A stretch of 64,000 nt of DNA from Rhodanobacter sp. C03 (GCF_002001175.1 NZ_MUNT01000007.1:186001-250000); one strand, 5' to 3'. Shown: positions 36,708-48,243, counted from the first letter of the stretch. The notes: a model not told the origin generated them from the sequence alone. Numbers and translations: made by a program.

Positions 36708-38480
36708 ATGCGCACGCATTACTGCGGTCTCATCGATGAGTCGCTGATCGACCAGACCGTCACCCTGTGCGGCTGGGTCAACAAGATCCGGCTGCAGGCA
36801 CACGTTGCCTTCGTCGACCTGCGCGACCACGAGGGCCTGGCCCAGGTAGTGATCGATCGCGACAACGCCGCCGCCTTTGCCGTGGCGAACGAGATCGGAA
36901 ACGAATACTGCCTGCGTGTCACCGGCACGCTGCGCAGGCGCCTTGCGGTCAACGACAAGCTGAAGACCGGTACGGTCGAGCTCGTTGCCGACACCGTGGA
37001 GATTCTCAACGCTGCGAAGGACCTGCCGTTCGCGCTGCATGAAAACCCGAACGAGGACATGCGGATGACCTATCGCTACCTCGATCTGCGTCGTCCGGAA
37101 ATGCAGGCGATGATGCGCAAGCGCATCAAGCTGGTGCAGACCTTGCGCCGCTACCTCGACGAGCGCGGTTTCCAGGACGTCGAGACGCCGATCCTGACCA
37201 AGGCCACGCCGGAAGGTGCGCGCGACTACCTGGTGCCCAGCCGCGTGCATCCGGGCCAGTTCTATGCGCTGCCGCAGTCGCCGCAGTTGTTCAAGCAGAT
37301 CCTGATGATGGCCGGCTTCGATCGCTACTATCAGATCGCGCGCTGCTTCCGTGACGAGGATCTTCGTGCCGATCGCCAGCCGGAATTCACCCAGCTCGAC
37401 CTGGAGTTCGCCTTCGTCGAGGAACAGGACGTCCAGGATTTCGTGGAGGAACTGATCCGCCACGTGTTCCGCGAAGTGCAGGGCGTCGAACTCGATGCGA
37501 GCTTCCCGCGCATGAGCTGGGCCGAGGCGATGCGTCGTTTCGGTTCCGACAAGCCCGACCTGCGCATTGCACTGGAGCTGGTCGATATCGCCGACGCGGT
37601 GAAGCATGTCGAGTTCAAGGTGTTCGCCGAGCCGGCCAATGATGCGAACGGTCGCGTTGCCGCGTTGCGTGTACCGGGCGGCAGCACGCTGTCGCGCAAG
37701 GACATCGACGTTCTGACCGAATATGTCTCGCGCTACGGCGCGAAGGGTCTGGCCTGGCTGAAGGTCGAGGACCTGGCCAAGGGTCGTGACGGGATCAACT
37801 CGCCGGTGGCGAAGTTCCTCGACGATGTGGCACTGGACGGTGTGCTCAAGGCGACCGGCGCGCAGAGCGGCGACATCGTGTTCTTCGGTGCTGGCAGCTG
37901 GAAGACCGTCACCGACTTCATGGGTGCGCTGCGGCTGAAGGCCGGCAAGGATCGCGGTCTGGTCGAGGACAGCTGGAAGCCGCTGTGGGTCACCGATTTT
38001 CCGATGTTCGAATACGACACGGAAGAACAGCGTTACGTCGCCCTGCACCATCCGTTTACCGCGCCAAGGGTGGACGATATCGGCGACCTGCGTGCGAACG
38101 CGGCCACTGCGGTGAGCCGCGGTTACGACATGGTGCTCAACGGCAACGAGATCGGCGGCGGTTCGATCCGTATCCATCGGCCGGAGATGCAGAGCGCGGT
38201 GTTCGAGCTGCTCGGCATCGGCGCGGCCGAGGCCGAGGCGAAGTTCGGCTTCCTGCTGAAGGCGCTGAAATTCGGCGCGCCGCCGCATGGCGGCCTCGCG
38301 TTCGGCATCGACCGCATCGCCGCCTTGATGGCCGGCACCGAATCGATCCGCGACGTGATCGCGTTCCCCAAGACCACCAGTGCGCAGGATCTGATGACCG
38401 ACGCACCATCGATGGTGAGCGACGCGCAGCTGAAAGAGCTGCATGTGCGCGTGGCGCCCAGCAAGGAGGCTGCCGGCTGA
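36708..38480 (+). CDS. aspS: Aspartyl-tRNA synthetase
   Basis: A 590-residue class II synthetase that charges tRNA-Asp. It has an N-terminal OB-fold (about 1-110), the catalytic domain with motif 2 ([18 protein letters not shown]), the bacterial GAD insertion (about 290-420) and motif 3 ([15 protein letters not shown]). Length is normal for the bacterial type. The start at ATG 36708 gives [13 protein letters not shown], the conserved N-terminus. Whether it is discriminating or also charges tRNA-Asn cannot be told here. Confidence 0.96.
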   Translation: MRTHYCGLIDESLIDQTVTLCGWVNKIRLQAHVAFVDLRDHEGLAQVVIDRDNAAAFAVANEIGNEYCLRVTGTLRRRLAVNDKLKTGTVELVADTVEILNAAKDLPFALHENPNEDMRMTYRYLDLRRPEMQAMMRKRIKLVQTLRRYLDERGFQDVETPILTKATPEGARDYLVPSRVHPGQFYALPQSPQLFKQILMMAGFDRYYQIARCFRDEDLRADRQPEFTQLDLEFAFVEEQDVQDFVEELIRHVFREVQGVELDASFPRMSWAEAMRRFGSDKPDLRIALELVDIADAVKHVEFKVFAEPANDANGRVAALRVPGGSTLSRKDIDVLTEYVSRYGAKGLAWLKVEDLAKGRDGINSPVAKFLDDVALDGVLKATGAQSGDIVFFGAGSWKTVTDFMGALRLKAGKDRGLVEDSWKPLWVTDFPMFEYDTEEQRYVALHHPFTAPRVDDIGDLRANAATAVSRGYDMVLNGNEIGGGSIRIHRPEMQSAVFELLGIGAAEAEAKFGFLLKALKFGAPPHGGLAFGIDRIAALMAGTESIRDVIAFPKTTSAQDLMTDAPSMVSDAQLKELHVRVAPSKEAAG

Positions 38481-38520
38481 TCCGCCGACAGTTCCCCATG
38501 CGACCTTCCGGCGGCATGCC

Positions 38521-39150
38521 ATGAGCGAGCACGTGATCCTGCTGCACGGTCTATGGATGCGCGGTTTCGCGCTGTCCATGTTGCATCGTCGGCTGATCGA
38601 GTCTGGCTTTCGCGTGCACCGATTCGATTACCTCAGCGTGGCGGCGACCCAGCAGCGCATCCTCGATCGACTGCAGGCGCGCATGACCGGCCTGGCAGCG
38701 GAGGCCGATGCGGTGCATCTGGTCGGTCACAGCCTCGGCGGCCTGCTGGCCTTGCGTGCCTGCCTCGATGGCGAGCTGCCACCCGGCCGCATCGTCTGCC
38801 TGGGTTCGCCAGTGAAGGGCAGTGCGGCCGCGCGCGGTTTCGCCGCCTGGGGACGTGGTGGCGAAGTGCTGCTGGGGCACAATCGTGAATTGCTCGAGCA
38901 GGGTTTCGAACGCTGGGACGGGCCGCGCGAAGTCGGCATGATCGCTGGCCGCATGCCGCTTGGTCTTGGCGCCATGCTCGGCCGTTTTGCCGGTGAGCAC
39001 GACGGCACCGTGGCGGTGGAGGAAACCCGGCTGGATGGTTTGACCGCTCACTGCGTAGTCGAAGCAAACCATACCGGCCTGCTGTTTTCCGCCGAGGTGG
39101 CTCAGCGCACGGGCCGGTTCCTGCATCAGGGCCGCTTCGAGGCCGCTTGA
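38521..39150 (+). CDS. Alpha/beta-hydrolase (esterase/lipase-like)
   Basis: A 209-residue hydrolase. The oxyanion segment VILLHGLWMRG and the nucleophile elbow GHSLGG (Ser near residue 75) are clear. The acid is probably the Asp in GEHDGTV and the His is in EANHTGLL. It resembles the small DUF676/lipase-like esterases of gammaproteobacteria. No signal peptide is present. ATG 38521 lies 40 bases after aspS, so the two may share a transcript. Confidence 0.8.
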   Translation: MSEHVILLHGLWMRGFALSMLHRRLIESGFRVHRFDYLSVAATQQRILDRLQARMTGLAAEADAVHLVGHSLGGLLALRACLDGELPPGRIVCLGSPVKGSAAARGFAAWGRGGEVLLGHNRELLEQGFERWDGPREVGMIAGRMPLGLGAMLGRFAGEHDGTVAVEETRLDGLTAHCVVEANHTGLLFSAEVAQRTGRFLHQGRFEAA

Positions 39151-39255
39151 GCGGCCCAACCCGCGCTCCGCCGCCGCGTGGGGGAATCCCGGCACGCGAG
39201 CCGAAATCAGGTAAAATTCGCGGTTCATTCATCTGATCCAAGTGCAGGCATCGTC

Positions 39256-39990
39256 ATGGGTAGAGGCCCGTCCATCGAAGGTCGCAAGAGTGCCGAGGAC
39301 GCCAAGCGCGCCAAGGTATTCACCAAGCTGATCCGCGAAATCACCGTCGCCACGCGCGCCGGCGTTGCCGATCCGGCGGCCAATTCGCGGCTGCGTTCGG
39401 CGGTGGACAAGGCGCTGTCGGCGAACATGACCCGCGATACCATCGATCGAGCGATCAAGCGAGGTTCCGGTGCCGACGGTGGCGCCGACATGCAGGAGCT
39501 GCGTTACGAGGGCTACGGCCCGGCCGGCATTGCGCTGATCATCGAAAGTTTCACCGACAACCCGGTGCGCACCGTTGCCGAAGTGCGTCACGCGCTGACC
39601 AAGCACGGCGGCAACCTCGGCACCAGCGGCTCGGTAGCGTTCCAGTTCACCCGTTGTGGCGAGTTGGTGTTCATCACCCATGGCGATGCGGCGGCCGAGG
39701 AAAAAGTGCTGGAAGCAGCCCTTGAAGCCGGTGCCGATGACGTGGTCAACGAGAACGGCGAGAGTGTCGTGCTGTGCGCGGTGGAGAACTTCGAGGCCGT
39801 GCAGCAGGCGTTGGTCGAAGCAGGCCTGAGTGCGCAGCATGGTGGCGTGGTGATGCGTCCGAACAATCGCGTCGCGGTACCCGACGACGCGCTGGAATCG
39901 CTGCTCGACCTGCTCGAAAAGCTCGATGCACTGGACGATGTCAGTGACGTGTCGCACAACGCCATGCTGCCCGCCGAGGTCGCCGAATAA
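39256..39990 (+). CDS. yebC: YebC/PmpR-family protein (TACO1-like)
   Basis: A 244-residue YebC-family protein. Members act as DNA-binding regulators in some bacteria and as ribosome-associated helpers at poly-proline stalls in others. The N-terminus [20 protein letters not shown] is the form common in Xanthomonadales instead of MAGHSKW. The conserved YEGYGPxGIALIIE and [16 protein letters not shown] segments are present. It directly precedes ruvC, as in most proteobacteria. ATG 39256 is chosen because it starts the conserved region. Confidence 0.92.
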   Translation: MGRGPSIEGRKSAEDAKRAKVFTKLIREITVATRAGVADPAANSRLRSAVDKALSANMTRDTIDRAIKRGSGADGGADMQELRYEGYGPAGIALIIESFTDNPVRTVAEVRHALTKHGGNLGTSGSVAFQFTRCGELVFITHGDAAAEEKVLEAALEAGADDVVNENGESVVLCAVENFEAVQQALVEAGLSAQHGGVVMRPNNRVAVPDDALESLLDLLEKLDALDDVSDVSHNAMLPAEVAE

Positions 39991-40024
39991 GTCGGAGGCC
40001 GCGCGCCTTCGCATCGCATCCCAG

Positions 40025-40546
40025 ATGACCCGAATTATAGGTATTGACCCGGGCAGCCAGCGTACCGGCGTGGGCATCATCGATGCGGACGATACGGGCA
40101 AGCTCACCCACGTCTTTCACGGAGCCCTGGTGGTGGCCGGCGAGGCCACGTTTCCGTTGCGCCTGAAACGCATCTTTGACGAACTGTGTGACATCATCGC
40201 CGCGCATCAGCCGGTCGAGTGCGGGATCGAGCGTGTGTTCATGGCGCGCAATCCCGATTCGGCGTTGAAGTTGGGGCAGGCACGTGGCGCCGCGATCTGC
40301 GCGGTGGTCAGTCAGGGGATCGTGGTGCACGAATACGCAGCAACCGAAGTGAAGCAGTCCGTGGTGGGCAGTGGTCGCAGCGACAAGACCCAGGTGCAGC
40401 ACATGATTCGCGTGCTGCTTGGCCTCAAGGGGCCGCTGCAGGCCGATGCCGCCGACGCGCTGGCGATCGCGGTGACCCATGCGCACACCCGTGCCAGCCT
40501 CGCGCGTGTCGGCATTCCGCGCACGGCATGGAGACGGCGCCGATGA
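40025..40546 (+). CDS. ruvC: Holliday junction resolvase RuvC
   Basis: A 173-residue endonuclease that cuts Holliday junctions symmetrically. The catalytic acids are visible: D8 in IIGIDPGS, a Glu in CGIERVFM, and the Asp pair in ADAADALA. The stop overlaps the ruvA start (ATGA). Start at ATG 40025, matching the usual N-terminus. Confidence 0.96.
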   Translation: MTRIIGIDPGSQRTGVGIIDADDTGKLTHVFHGALVVAGEATFPLRLKRIFDELCDIIAAHQPVECGIERVFMARNPDSALKLGQARGAAICAVVSQGIVVHEYAATEVKQSVVGSGRSDKTQVQHMIRVLLGLKGPLQADAADALAIAVTHAHTRASLARVGIPRTAWRRRR

Positions 40547-41139
40547 TCGGCCGTCTGCGCGGCATCCTGATTTCCAAGCAACCACCTTCTTTGCTGATCG
40601 AAGTCGCTGGTGTCGGCTATGAAGTCGAAGCGCCGATGTCGACGATCTACGACCTGCCGGGCATCGGCAAGGAAGTGATCCTGCTCACCCATCATGCGGT
40701 GAAGGAAGATAGCGTGACGCTGTACGGCTTCCTGCACGAGGCCGAACGGGCGCTGTTCCGCAGCCTGCTGAAGGTCAGCGGGATCGGCGCGAAGATCGCG
40801 CTGGCGGTGTTGTCCGGTGTTGCCACCGATCACTTTGCGCGACTGGTGCATGCCGGCGATGTGGTCGCATTGACCAAGATCCCCGGTATCGGCAAGAAGA
40901 CCGCCGAACGCATCGTGGTGGAGTTGCGCGATCGGCTGGACGGACTGTCGAGCCTGCCTGGCGCGTCCATCCAGAGTGCCGGTGCGCCGCTCGATGCGGC
41001 CGGCGAGGCTACCGTGGCGCTGCAACAGCTGGGTTACAAACCGGCTGAAGTCACCCGGCTGGTACAGAAGGTTGCCGCCGAGGGCGACAACGCCGAAGCC
41101 ATCATCCGCAAGGCGCTGCGCGCCGCGCTCGGAGGTTGA
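40543..41139 (+). CDS. ruvA: Holliday junction DNA helicase subunit RuvA
   Basis: A 198-residue tetrameric junction-binding protein that loads RuvB. Domain I ([16 protein letters not shown]) and two helix-hairpin-helix motifs ([14 protein letters not shown] and [15 protein letters not shown]) are present. The C-terminal domain III (about 150-198) contacts RuvB. It overlaps ruvC by four bases. Confidence 0.96.
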   Translation: MIGRLRGILISKQPPSLLIEVAGVGYEVEAPMSTIYDLPGIGKEVILLTHHAVKEDSVTLYGFLHEAERALFRSLLKVSGIGAKIALAVLSGVATDHFARLVHAGDVVALTKIPGIGKKTAERIVVELRDRLDGLSSLPGASIQSAGAPLDAAGEATVALQQLGYKPAEVTRLVQKVAAEGDNAEAIIRKALRAALGG

Positions 41140-41143
41140 ATTC

Positions 41144-43045
41144 GTGAGTCAGGAAACCATGCACGGAACGAACGAGTCGGAAACCAAGCGGCGCCTGGCG
41201 GCGCTCGCGCTGGGCGCGATCGGTGTGGTCTATGGCGATATCGGCACCAGTCCGCTGTACACCTTGCAGACCACGCTCAGTCACGACGGCATGAAGCCGA
41301 CGCCCGAAAGCATCTATGGCGTGCTCTCGCTGATTTTCTGGGCGCAGATCGTGGTGGTGTCGCTGAAGTACGTGGTATTCATCATGCGCGCCGACAACAA
41401 GGGCGAGGGTGGCATCATGGCGCTGATGGCGCTGGCGCAGCGCAGCGTGCGCGAGCAGCCGAAACTGCGCTGGGTGCTGGCCATCCTCGGCATCTTCGGC
41501 GCCTCGCTGTTCTACGGCGACGGGGTGATCACGCCGGCGATTTCCGTGCTGTCGGCAGTGGAAGGCGTGAAGGTGGCTGCGCCTGGCATGGCGCATTGGG
41601 TGGTGCCGGTGACGGCCGTGATCCTGTTTTTCCTGTTTGCGATGCAGCGTCACGGTACGGCTCGCGTGGGCAACGTGTTCGGACCGGTGATGGTGGTCTG
41701 GTTCATCGTGATCGCGCTGCTGGGCGTGCATCTGATTGCGAAAAATCCACAGGTGTTGTGGGCGATCAATCCGGTCCACGGCGTGCGCTTCTTCTTCTCG
41801 CACGGGATGCAGGCGTTCATCGCGCTCGGCGGCGTGGTGCTGGCGCTGACCGGTGCGGAGGCGCTGTATGCCGACATGGGTCATTTCGGCAAGCGGCCGA
41901 TCCGCCTGGCCTGGTTCAGCTTCGTGCTGCCGGCCTTGGTGCTCAATTATTTCGGCCAGGGCGCCCTGCTGCTCGCCCACCCCGAGGCAATCGACAACCC
42001 GTTCTTCAAGATGGTGCCGCAGGCTCTGCTGTATCCGATGATCGGCCTGGCCTGTATCGCCACCGTGATCGCCTCGCAGGCGGTGATTTCCGGCGCATTC
42101 TCGATGACCCGCGAGGCGATGTCGCTGGGTTACTCGATGCGCATGCAGGTAGTGCACACCTCGCGTGAAATGTCCGGACAGATCTTCGTGCCCTGGGTCA
42201 ACAGCTTCCTGCTGGTGATGGTGCTGGTGGCGGTGTTCGGTTTCCGCAGCTCCGACAGCTTGAGCGCGGCCTACGGCATTGCGGTGACCGGCACCATGAC
42301 GATCACCACGCTGCTGGCCCTGGTAGTGGCGCGCCATCAGTGGGGCTGGAACCGTTTCGCAGTGATCGCAGCCGGTGTGCTGCTGCTGACGATCGACCTG
42401 TCTTTCCTCGGTGCGAACCTGATCAAGGTCGAGTACGGCGGCTGGTTCCCGCTGGTGCTGGGCCTGGGTGTGTTCGTGCTGATGACCACCTGGCGCCGCG
42501 GCCGTGAACTGGTGGTGCGCGAGATCAAGCAGGGCGGTCTGGCACTGGCGCCGTTCGTCGCGAATATCACGGAGCATCCGCCGCTGCGGGTGCCTGGCAC
42601 GGCGGTGTTTCTCACTGCGAACCAGAATTCGGTGCCGCACGCGCTGCTGCACAATCTCAAGCACAACAAGGTGCTGCATGAGCGCAACGTGCTGCTGACG
42701 GTGGACATGCTGGAGACGCCGGTGGCGGATACCGATGAGCGCATCCACATCACGGCCATGGGCAACGAGTTCTACAAGTTGGAGCTGCGCTTCGGTTTCG
42801 CCGAGGATCCGAACATTCCGCAGGCACTGTCGCTGTGTTCGCGCACCGGGCTGCCATTCGACCTGATGGATACCACCTTCTTCCTGTCGCGCGAAAATAT
42901 CGTCGCCGACAAGGGGCGTCCCGGCATGGTGCTGTGGCGCGACAAGCTGTTCGTATTCATGGCGCGCAATGCCGTGCCCGCCACGGCGTTCTTCCAGATT
43001 CCGGGCAACCGATTGATCGAGCTTGGCGCGCAGGTGGAGATCTGA
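41144..43045 (+). CDS. kup: Low-affinity potassium transporter Kup
   Basis: A 633-residue K+ uptake protein of the inner membrane with 12 hydrophobic helices (about 20-450) and a cytoplasmic C-terminal domain. The signature GVVYGDIGTSPLYTL and GALLLAHPEAIDNPF segments are clear. The start is GTG 41144 with GGAGG eight bases before; an internal ATG at 41159 is possible. It sits between ruvA and ruvB, an arrangement also known from Xanthomonas, so the ruv genes form a split operon. Confidence 0.94.
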   Translation: MSQETMHGTNESETKRRLAALALGAIGVVYGDIGTSPLYTLQTTLSHDGMKPTPESIYGVLSLIFWAQIVVVSLKYVVFIMRADNKGEGGIMALMALAQRSVREQPKLRWVLAILGIFGASLFYGDGVITPAISVLSAVEGVKVAAPGMAHWVVPVTAVILFFLFAMQRHGTARVGNVFGPVMVVWFIVIALLGVHLIAKNPQVLWAINPVHGVRFFFSHGMQAFIALGGVVLALTGAEALYADMGHFGKRPIRLAWFSFVLPALVLNYFGQGALLLAHPEAIDNPFFKMVPQALLYPMIGLACIATVIASQAVISGAFSMTREAMSLGYSMRMQVVHTSREMSGQIFVPWVNSFLLVMVLVAVFGFRSSDSLSAAYGIAVTGTMTITTLLALVVARHQWGWNRFAVIAAGVLLLTIDLSFLGANLIKVEYGGWFPLVLGLGVFVLMTTWRRGRELVVREIKQGGLALAPFVANITEHPPLRVPGTAVFLTANQNSVPHALLHNLKHNKVLHERNVLLTVDMLETPVADTDERIHITAMGNEFYKLELRFGFAEDPNIPQALSLCSRTGLPFDLMDTTFFLSRENIVADKGRPGMVLWRDKLFVFMARNAVPATAFFQIPGNRLIELGAQVEI

Positions 43046-43052
43046 GCTGTGA

Positions 43053-43127
43053 TGTAGGAACGCAACCTGTGCGCGATGCTGTTTCTTCTATTGGTAAGAA
43101 CCATCGCGCATAGGGTGCGCTCCTACA
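43053..43127. repeat. Diverged REP pair between kup and ruvB
   Basis: TGTAGGA at 43053 and TCCTACA at 43127 bracket GATGCT/CCATCGCGC borders like the other pairs. The stems, however, read CGCAACCTGTGCGCG and CGCGCATAGGGTGCG rather than GGCTTCAGCC. It looks like a second subfamily of the same repeat. Confidence 0.7.
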
Positions 43128-43157
43128 TGTCTGGCGCCGGCCTGTCATAATGCAGGC

Positions 43158-44207
43158 ATGACCGACCACCGCATCATCACCGCTGCCGCACAGCTCGACG
43201 ACGAGGCGCTGGAAGCCACGATCCGTCCGAAGCGGCTGGCCGAATACCTGGGTCAGCAGGCGGTGCGCGAGCAGCTGTCGATCTACATCGAGGCGGCCCG
43301 CAAGCGCGGCGGTGCGCTCGATCACGTGCTGATCTTCGGGCCGCCCGGGCTGGGCAAGACCACACTCAGCCATGTCATTGCCAACGAGCTGGGCGTCAAT
43401 GTGCGCTCCACCTCCGGTCCGGTGCTGGAGCGTGCGGGCGACCTCGCGGCACTGCTGACCAACCTCGAGGCGAACGACGTGCTGTTCGTCGACGAGATCC
43501 ATCGCCTGTCGCCGGTGGTCGAGGAGGTGCTGTATCCGGCGATGGAGGACTTCCAGATCGACATCATGATCGGCGAGGGTCCGGCCGCACGCTCGATCAA
43601 GCTGGACCTGCCGCCGTTCACGCTGATTGGCGCGACCACACGCGCCGGCATGCTCACCGCACCGTTGCGCGACCGCTTCGGTATCGTGCAACGGCTGGAG
43701 TTCTACACCACCGAGGAGCTCACCGCGATCGTACGCCGTGCCGCGCGCATCCTCGGCATCGTCTGTGCGCCGGAAGGCGCGCAGGAAATCGCCCGCCGCT
43801 CGCGCGGCACACCGCGCATCGCCAACCGCCTGCTGCGCCGTGTGCGCGATTACGCCGAAGTGCGTGCCGATGGCGAGATATCACTGGCTGTGGCGAAGGC
43901 CGCGCTGGACATGTTGAAGATCGATCCGGAAGGCTTCGACGAACTGGATCGGCGCATGCTCAGCCTGATCATCGAGAACTTCGACGGTGGTCCGGTCGGG
44001 GTGGAATCGCTGGCAGCAGCACTGAGCGAGGATCGCGGCACGCTGGAAGATGTGGTCGAACCGTACCTGATCCAGCAGGGTTATCTGATACGCACCGCCC
44101 GTGGCCGCATGGTCAGCGCCAAAGGCTGGCGCCATCTGGGGCTGACCCCGCCGCCGCGCCAGATACAGCCGGTGGACCTGTTCAATGCCGGGAACGGCGA
44201 TGGCTGA
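43158..44207 (+). CDS. ruvB: Holliday junction DNA helicase RuvB
   Basis: A 349-residue AAA+ motor for branch migration. Walker [10 protein letters not shown] (about 58-66), Walker B LFVDEIH, sensor 1 GATTRAG and the arginine region PLRDRFG are all present. The C-terminal winged-helix domain follows from about 255. It is preceded by a REP-like pair, not by ruvA. The stop overlaps ybgC by eight bases. Confidence 0.96.
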   Translation: MTDHRIITAAAQLDDEALEATIRPKRLAEYLGQQAVREQLSIYIEAARKRGGALDHVLIFGPPGLGKTTLSHVIANELGVNVRSTSGPVLERAGDLAALLTNLEANDVLFVDEIHRLSPVVEEVLYPAMEDFQIDIMIGEGPAARSIKLDLPPFTLIGATTRAGMLTAPLRDRFGIVQRLEFYTTEELTAIVRRAARILGIVCAPEGAQEIARRSRGTPRIANRLLRRVRDYAEVRADGEISLAVAKAALDMLKIDPEGFDELDRRMLSLIIENFDGGPVGVESLAAALSEDRGTLEDVVEPYLIQQGYLIRTARGRMVSAKGWRHLGLTPPPRQIQPVDLFNAGNGDG

Positions 44208-44622
44208 GTCATTGCAGAAGCCGCCTTTCAGTTGGCCGGTGCGGGTGTACTGGGAAGACACCGACGCCGGCGGCGTGGTCTATCACGCCGGCTACCTGCG
44301 CTTCATGGAGCGTGCCCGCAGCGAGTGGATGCGCACGCTCGGCGTCGACCAGATGGCGTTCAAGCAGGCCACCGGACTGGCCTTCATGGTGCGCGACATG
44401 CAGATCGACTTTCTCAAGCCAGCCCTGCTGGATGATGAACTGTCGGTAACGGTCGAAGTCAAAGAACGACGCGCAGCCAGTATCCTGTTCACCCAGACAA
44501 TCACCCGGGCGACGGACGGCAGCTGCCTGATCCGCGCGCAAGTGCGCGTAGCCTGCGTGGATATCCCGCGCATGCGTGCGGCACCGATTCCGACCGATCT
44601 GATTCCAGAACTTGCCCCCTGA
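44200..44622 (+). CDS. ybgC: Tol-Pal-associated acyl-CoA thioesterase YbgC
   Basis: A 140-residue hot-dog-fold thioesterase. The catalytic Asp lies in [24 protein letters not shown], the 4HBT signature. It hydrolyses acyl-CoA or acyl-ACP and is the usual first gene of the tol-pal cluster. It overlaps ruvB by eight bases, linking the ruv and tol blocks in one transcript. Confidence 0.93.
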   Translation: MAESLQKPPFSWPVRVYWEDTDAGGVVYHAGYLRFMERARSEWMRTLGVDQMAFKQATGLAFMVRDMQIDFLKPALLDDELSVTVEVKERRAASILFTQTITRATDGSCLIRAQVRVACVDIPRMRAAPIPTDLIPELAP

Positions 44623-44655
44623 CAACCAAGCCGACTGGCGGAGTACCTTCAAGCA

Positions 44656-45342
44656 ATGAACGGTGGACTGAACATTTTTTCGCTGATCGCGGATTCGAGC
44701 CTGCCAGTGCAACTGGTGCTGCTGGTGCTGCTGGTGTTCTCGTTTCTGTCGTGGGTGATCATCATCCGCAAGTACACGCAGACCAAGGCGGCGATGGAAG
44801 ACGCCGAGGCGTTCGAGGAGCGCTTCTGGTCCGGTGGCGACCTGGCCCAGTTGTTCCGCGAGGTCAGCAACCGCGGTGCCGAGAACGGCGGTATCGAGAA
44901 CATCTTCGAGTCGGGCTTCCGCGAATTCGCCCGCCAGCGCCAGCGCAAGACGCATGACGTGCGCAGCGTGATGGAGAGTTCCGAGCGCGCGATGCAGGTC
45001 GCCGGCACCCGCGAGATCGGCCGGCTCGAGCGCAATCTGGAGTTCCTCGCCAACGTCGGTTCGATCAGCCCGTACGTGGGCCTGTTCGGCACGGTGTGGG
45101 GCATCATGGGCGCGTTCCAGGGCCTGGGCGAGATGAAGGACGTGACCATCGCGGTGGTCGCACCGCACATTTCCGAGGCGTTGATCGCCACCGCGATGGG
45201 CCTGTTCGCGGCGATTCCGGCGCAGTGGGCGTACAACCGCTACGCCACCAAGGTCGAGCGCATCGCCTCGCGCTATGACGTGTTCCAGGAAGAGTTCTCC
45301 TCGGTGCTGCAGCGGCAGATCCAGACCGACGACGTGGCCTGA
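44656..45342 (+). CDS. tolQ: TolQ inner-membrane motor subunit
   Basis: A 228-residue MotA/TolQ/ExbB protein with three membrane helices (about 16-38, 133-155 and 168-190). It forms a proton-driven motor with TolR to energise TolA during cell division. The conserved GTVWGIMGAFQGLG segment lies in the second helix. Followed by tolR after 14 bases. Confidence 0.95.
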   Translation: MNGGLNIFSLIADSSLPVQLVLLVLLVFSFLSWVIIIRKYTQTKAAMEDAEAFEERFWSGGDLAQLFREVSNRGAENGGIENIFESGFREFARQRQRKTHDVRSVMESSERAMQVAGTREIGRLERNLEFLANVGSISPYVGLFGTVWGIMGAFQGLGEMKDVTIAVVAPHISEALIATAMGLFAAIPAQWAYNRYATKVERIASRYDVFQEEFSSVLQRQIQTDDVA

Positions 45343-45356
45343 GCGGAGCAGCAGTC

Positions 45357-45795
<439 letters not shown>

Positions 45796-45809
<14 letters not shown>

Positions 45810-46734
45810 GGGCACGCCGAAGGCGGTCGTATTTTCCGCCATCCTGCACATCGGCATCGTGGGGTTCCTGTTCCTCGCGATCCTGCCGTGTTCGAGCTAC
45901 GAGAATGTCTTCAACGCCCTGGGCCTGCCGGCCTGGATGAATCCGATCACCTGTTCCAAACCGCTGGAGCTGCAGGGCCAGATCATCGAGGCGACCCTGA
46001 TCGGCACGACTGGCAGTCCGCCGCCCAAGGCCGTCAAGACCAAGCCGATCCCCGATACCGTGCCGCCACCGCCGACGGTGCCGCCACCGACGCCGCAAGT
46101 CGAGGCGCCGCAGGTGAAGACCTTGCCACCGCCGCCCGAGCATCCGGACGTCAAGGATCAGGAGCGCGTGGTCGAAGACGCGGCGGAGCAGGCCGAGGCG
46201 AAGCAACTGCAGGAAGAGAAGCAGCGCCAGCGTCAGGCCGAGCTGGATGCGCAGGCTGCCAAGCAGAAAGAGGAAAAGCAGAAGCAGCTCGACGCGTTGT
46301 TCGCCAAGATGGACGCGGCGGCACAACAGACGAACAAGCTCGACAACAAGGCCAAGCAGGCCAAGCAGCAGATGGATGACCTGAAGAATGCCCAGGACGA
46401 CGCCCAGGCCGATCTGCCGGATGCTGCCCAGCGTCAGACCGGCAACAACAGTCCGAACAGCAGCCTGGCCGACCTGTATGCCGCGGCCATTCAGAATGCG
46501 GTCACGCCGAACTGGCTGCGTCCGGATAACATGCCGAGTGTTGCGTGCCAGGTTCATATCGTGCAATCACCTGGTGGCGACGTGTTGAGTGCCACGGTGG
46601 ATTCCAGTTGTCCTTACGACGATGCCGGCCGACGTTCGGTCGAAAATGCGGTGCTGCGCACCAAGACCTTGCCGTACAAGGGTTTTGAAAGTGTGTTCCA
46701 GCGCAACCTTACCTTCACCTTCAGGCCGCAGTGA
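45796..46734 (+). CDS. tolA: TolA energy-transducing protein
   Basis: A 312-residue protein spanning the periplasm. It has one N-terminal membrane helix (about 12-34), a Pro-rich segment (about 75-115), a long charged helix rich in Gln/Glu/Lys/Ala (about 118-210) and a C-terminal domain III with the paired Cys in VACQVHI and SSCPYDD. It links the TolQR motor to TolB-Pal. The helix is shorter than in E. coli. It overlaps tolR, and its stop overlaps the tolB GTG. Confidence 0.93.
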
Positions 46735-48059
46735 TCAAGCCCATGCGCAAATTCAGCTCAAGCTTCGCCGTCATCCTGCTCGCTCTGGCGACGTGGTTTG
46801 GTGGCCCGGTAACCGCCCAGTCGCTCAATGTCGACATCGTCGGAGGTGTCAAGACCGCCACTCCGATCGCGGTCATACCGTTCGCCCAGGCCGGCGGCGC
46901 GCCGCTGTCGACCGATATCGCCGACGTGATGCGCAACGATTTCAACCGCTCCGGCAAGTTCCGCTCGCTGGCCAAGAGCGACATCGTGGAATTCCCGTCG
47001 CAGGGTTCGGACATCAAGTTCGCCACCTGGCGCCTGCTCAAGCAGGACTACATCTTGGTCGGCCGCGTCAAGGATGCCGGCGGCGGCATGTTGCGAGTCG
47101 AGTACGAGCTGTGGGATGTCAACAAGCAGCAGAGTCTGCTGGCCCAGGCGTTCCCTTCAGTTCCGGCCGGCGACCTGCGCGGCATTGCGCACCAGATCGC
47201 CGACCAGGTCTACGAGAAGATCACCGGTGTGCGCGGCGCCTTCTGGACCCGAATCGCTTATATCACCGCGGTCGGCCTAGGCAACAACACCACGTATTCG
47301 CTGATCGTGGCCGATTCGGATGGCTTCAACCCGCAGGTGGTGGCTCGTTCGAAGGAGTCGCTGCTGTCGCCGGCATGGTCGCCGGACGGCCGCAAGATCG
47401 CCTATGTGTCGTTCGAGAGCGGCAACTCGAACATCTATATCCAGGACATCACCACCGGCTCGCGCCAGCTGGTCTCGTCGCACAAGGGCATCAACGGTGC
47501 GCCGGCCTTTTCGCCGGACGGCCGCAAGCTGGCGCTGGCGTTGTCCTATGTAGGCAACCCGGAAATCTACGTGCTGGATCTGGCCAGTCGTCAGGAAACC
47601 CGACTGACCAACAATCTGGCGATCGACACCGAGCCGACCTGGGCGCCGGATGGTCAGAGTATCTTTTTCACTTCCGATCGTTCCGGCCGGCCACAGATCT
47701 ACCAGGTTCCGGCTGGCGGCGGCGGTGCGGACCGGATCAGTTTCCAGGGTCAGAACAACGCCAAGGCCTCGGTGAGCTACGACGGCAAGCAGATCGCGAT
47801 GGTGCAGGGCAACGGGAACGTGTATCGTATTGTAATTCTGGATCGTAGCTTGGGTGGGCAGGTACGCTTCATCTCGCCTGGGCCGATCGACGACGCCGTC
47901 AGCTTTGCGCCCAACGCAAGCATGCTGCTGTACGCCGCCACCGAGGGCAGTCGTGGAGTTCTGTATTCAGTATCCAACGACGGGATGGTCCGGCAGCGGC
48001 TCGCACTTGCCGACGGCAATGTGCAGGAGCCAGCTTGGGGTCCGTACCGGCAACGCTGA
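46731..48059 (+). CDS. tolB: TolB periplasmic beta-propeller protein
   Basis: A 442-residue exported protein. The signal peptide ends near VTAQ (about residue 30). An N-terminal domain (about 31-160) is followed by a six-bladed propeller of TolB repeats, each with a PAWSPDGRKIAY-like core. It binds Pal and TolA. The start is taken as GTG 46731, which overlaps the tolA stop (GTGA); ATG 46743 would also leave a full signal peptide. Confidence 0.94.
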   Translation: MIKPMRKFSSSFAVILLALATWFGGPVTAQSLNVDIVGGVKTATPIAVIPFAQAGGAPLSTDIADVMRNDFNRSGKFRSLAKSDIVEFPSQGSDIKFATWRLLKQDYILVGRVKDAGGGMLRVEYELWDVNKQQSLLAQAFPSVPAGDLRGIAHQIADQVYEKITGVRGAFWTRIAYITAVGLGNNTTYSLIVADSDGFNPQVVARSKESLLSPAWSPDGRKIAYVSFESGNSNIYIQDITTGSRQLVSSHKGINGAPAFSPDGRKLALALSYVGNPEIYVLDLASRQETRLTNNLAIDTEPTWAPDGQSIFFTSDRSGRPQIYQVPAGGGGADRISFQGQNNAKASVSYDGKQIAMVQGNGNVYRIVILDRSLGGQVRFISPGPIDDAVSFAPNASMLLYAATEGSRGVLYSVSNDGMVRQRLALADGNVQEPAWGPYRQR

Positions 48060-48183
48060 TTTTCCGTGCTGCTTCGCACCATGTGTGGCAGCATGAAAGC
48101 CCAAGGAGTGGGCCCGAACAGCGCTCTGGCGCATGTCGGTTTCAGGTTGTGACGCTTCGCCGCGCCATGGCCAGTCAGGTCGG

Positions 48184-48243
48184 TTGTGCACTGTCATGCA
48201 CAATCGACCTTTCACATGTCAAAATAACAGCCGGTTAACCGGC
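48184..48243. promoter_or_regulatory. Palindromes in the tolB-pal gap
   Basis: The 247-base gap between tolB and pal holds no gene. It contains TTGTGCA (48184-48190) facing TGCACAA (48197-48203), and a 14-base palindrome GCCGGTTAACCGGC (48230-48243). These may mark a separate pal promoter or its regulator site. No known motif was recognised. Confidence 0.4.
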
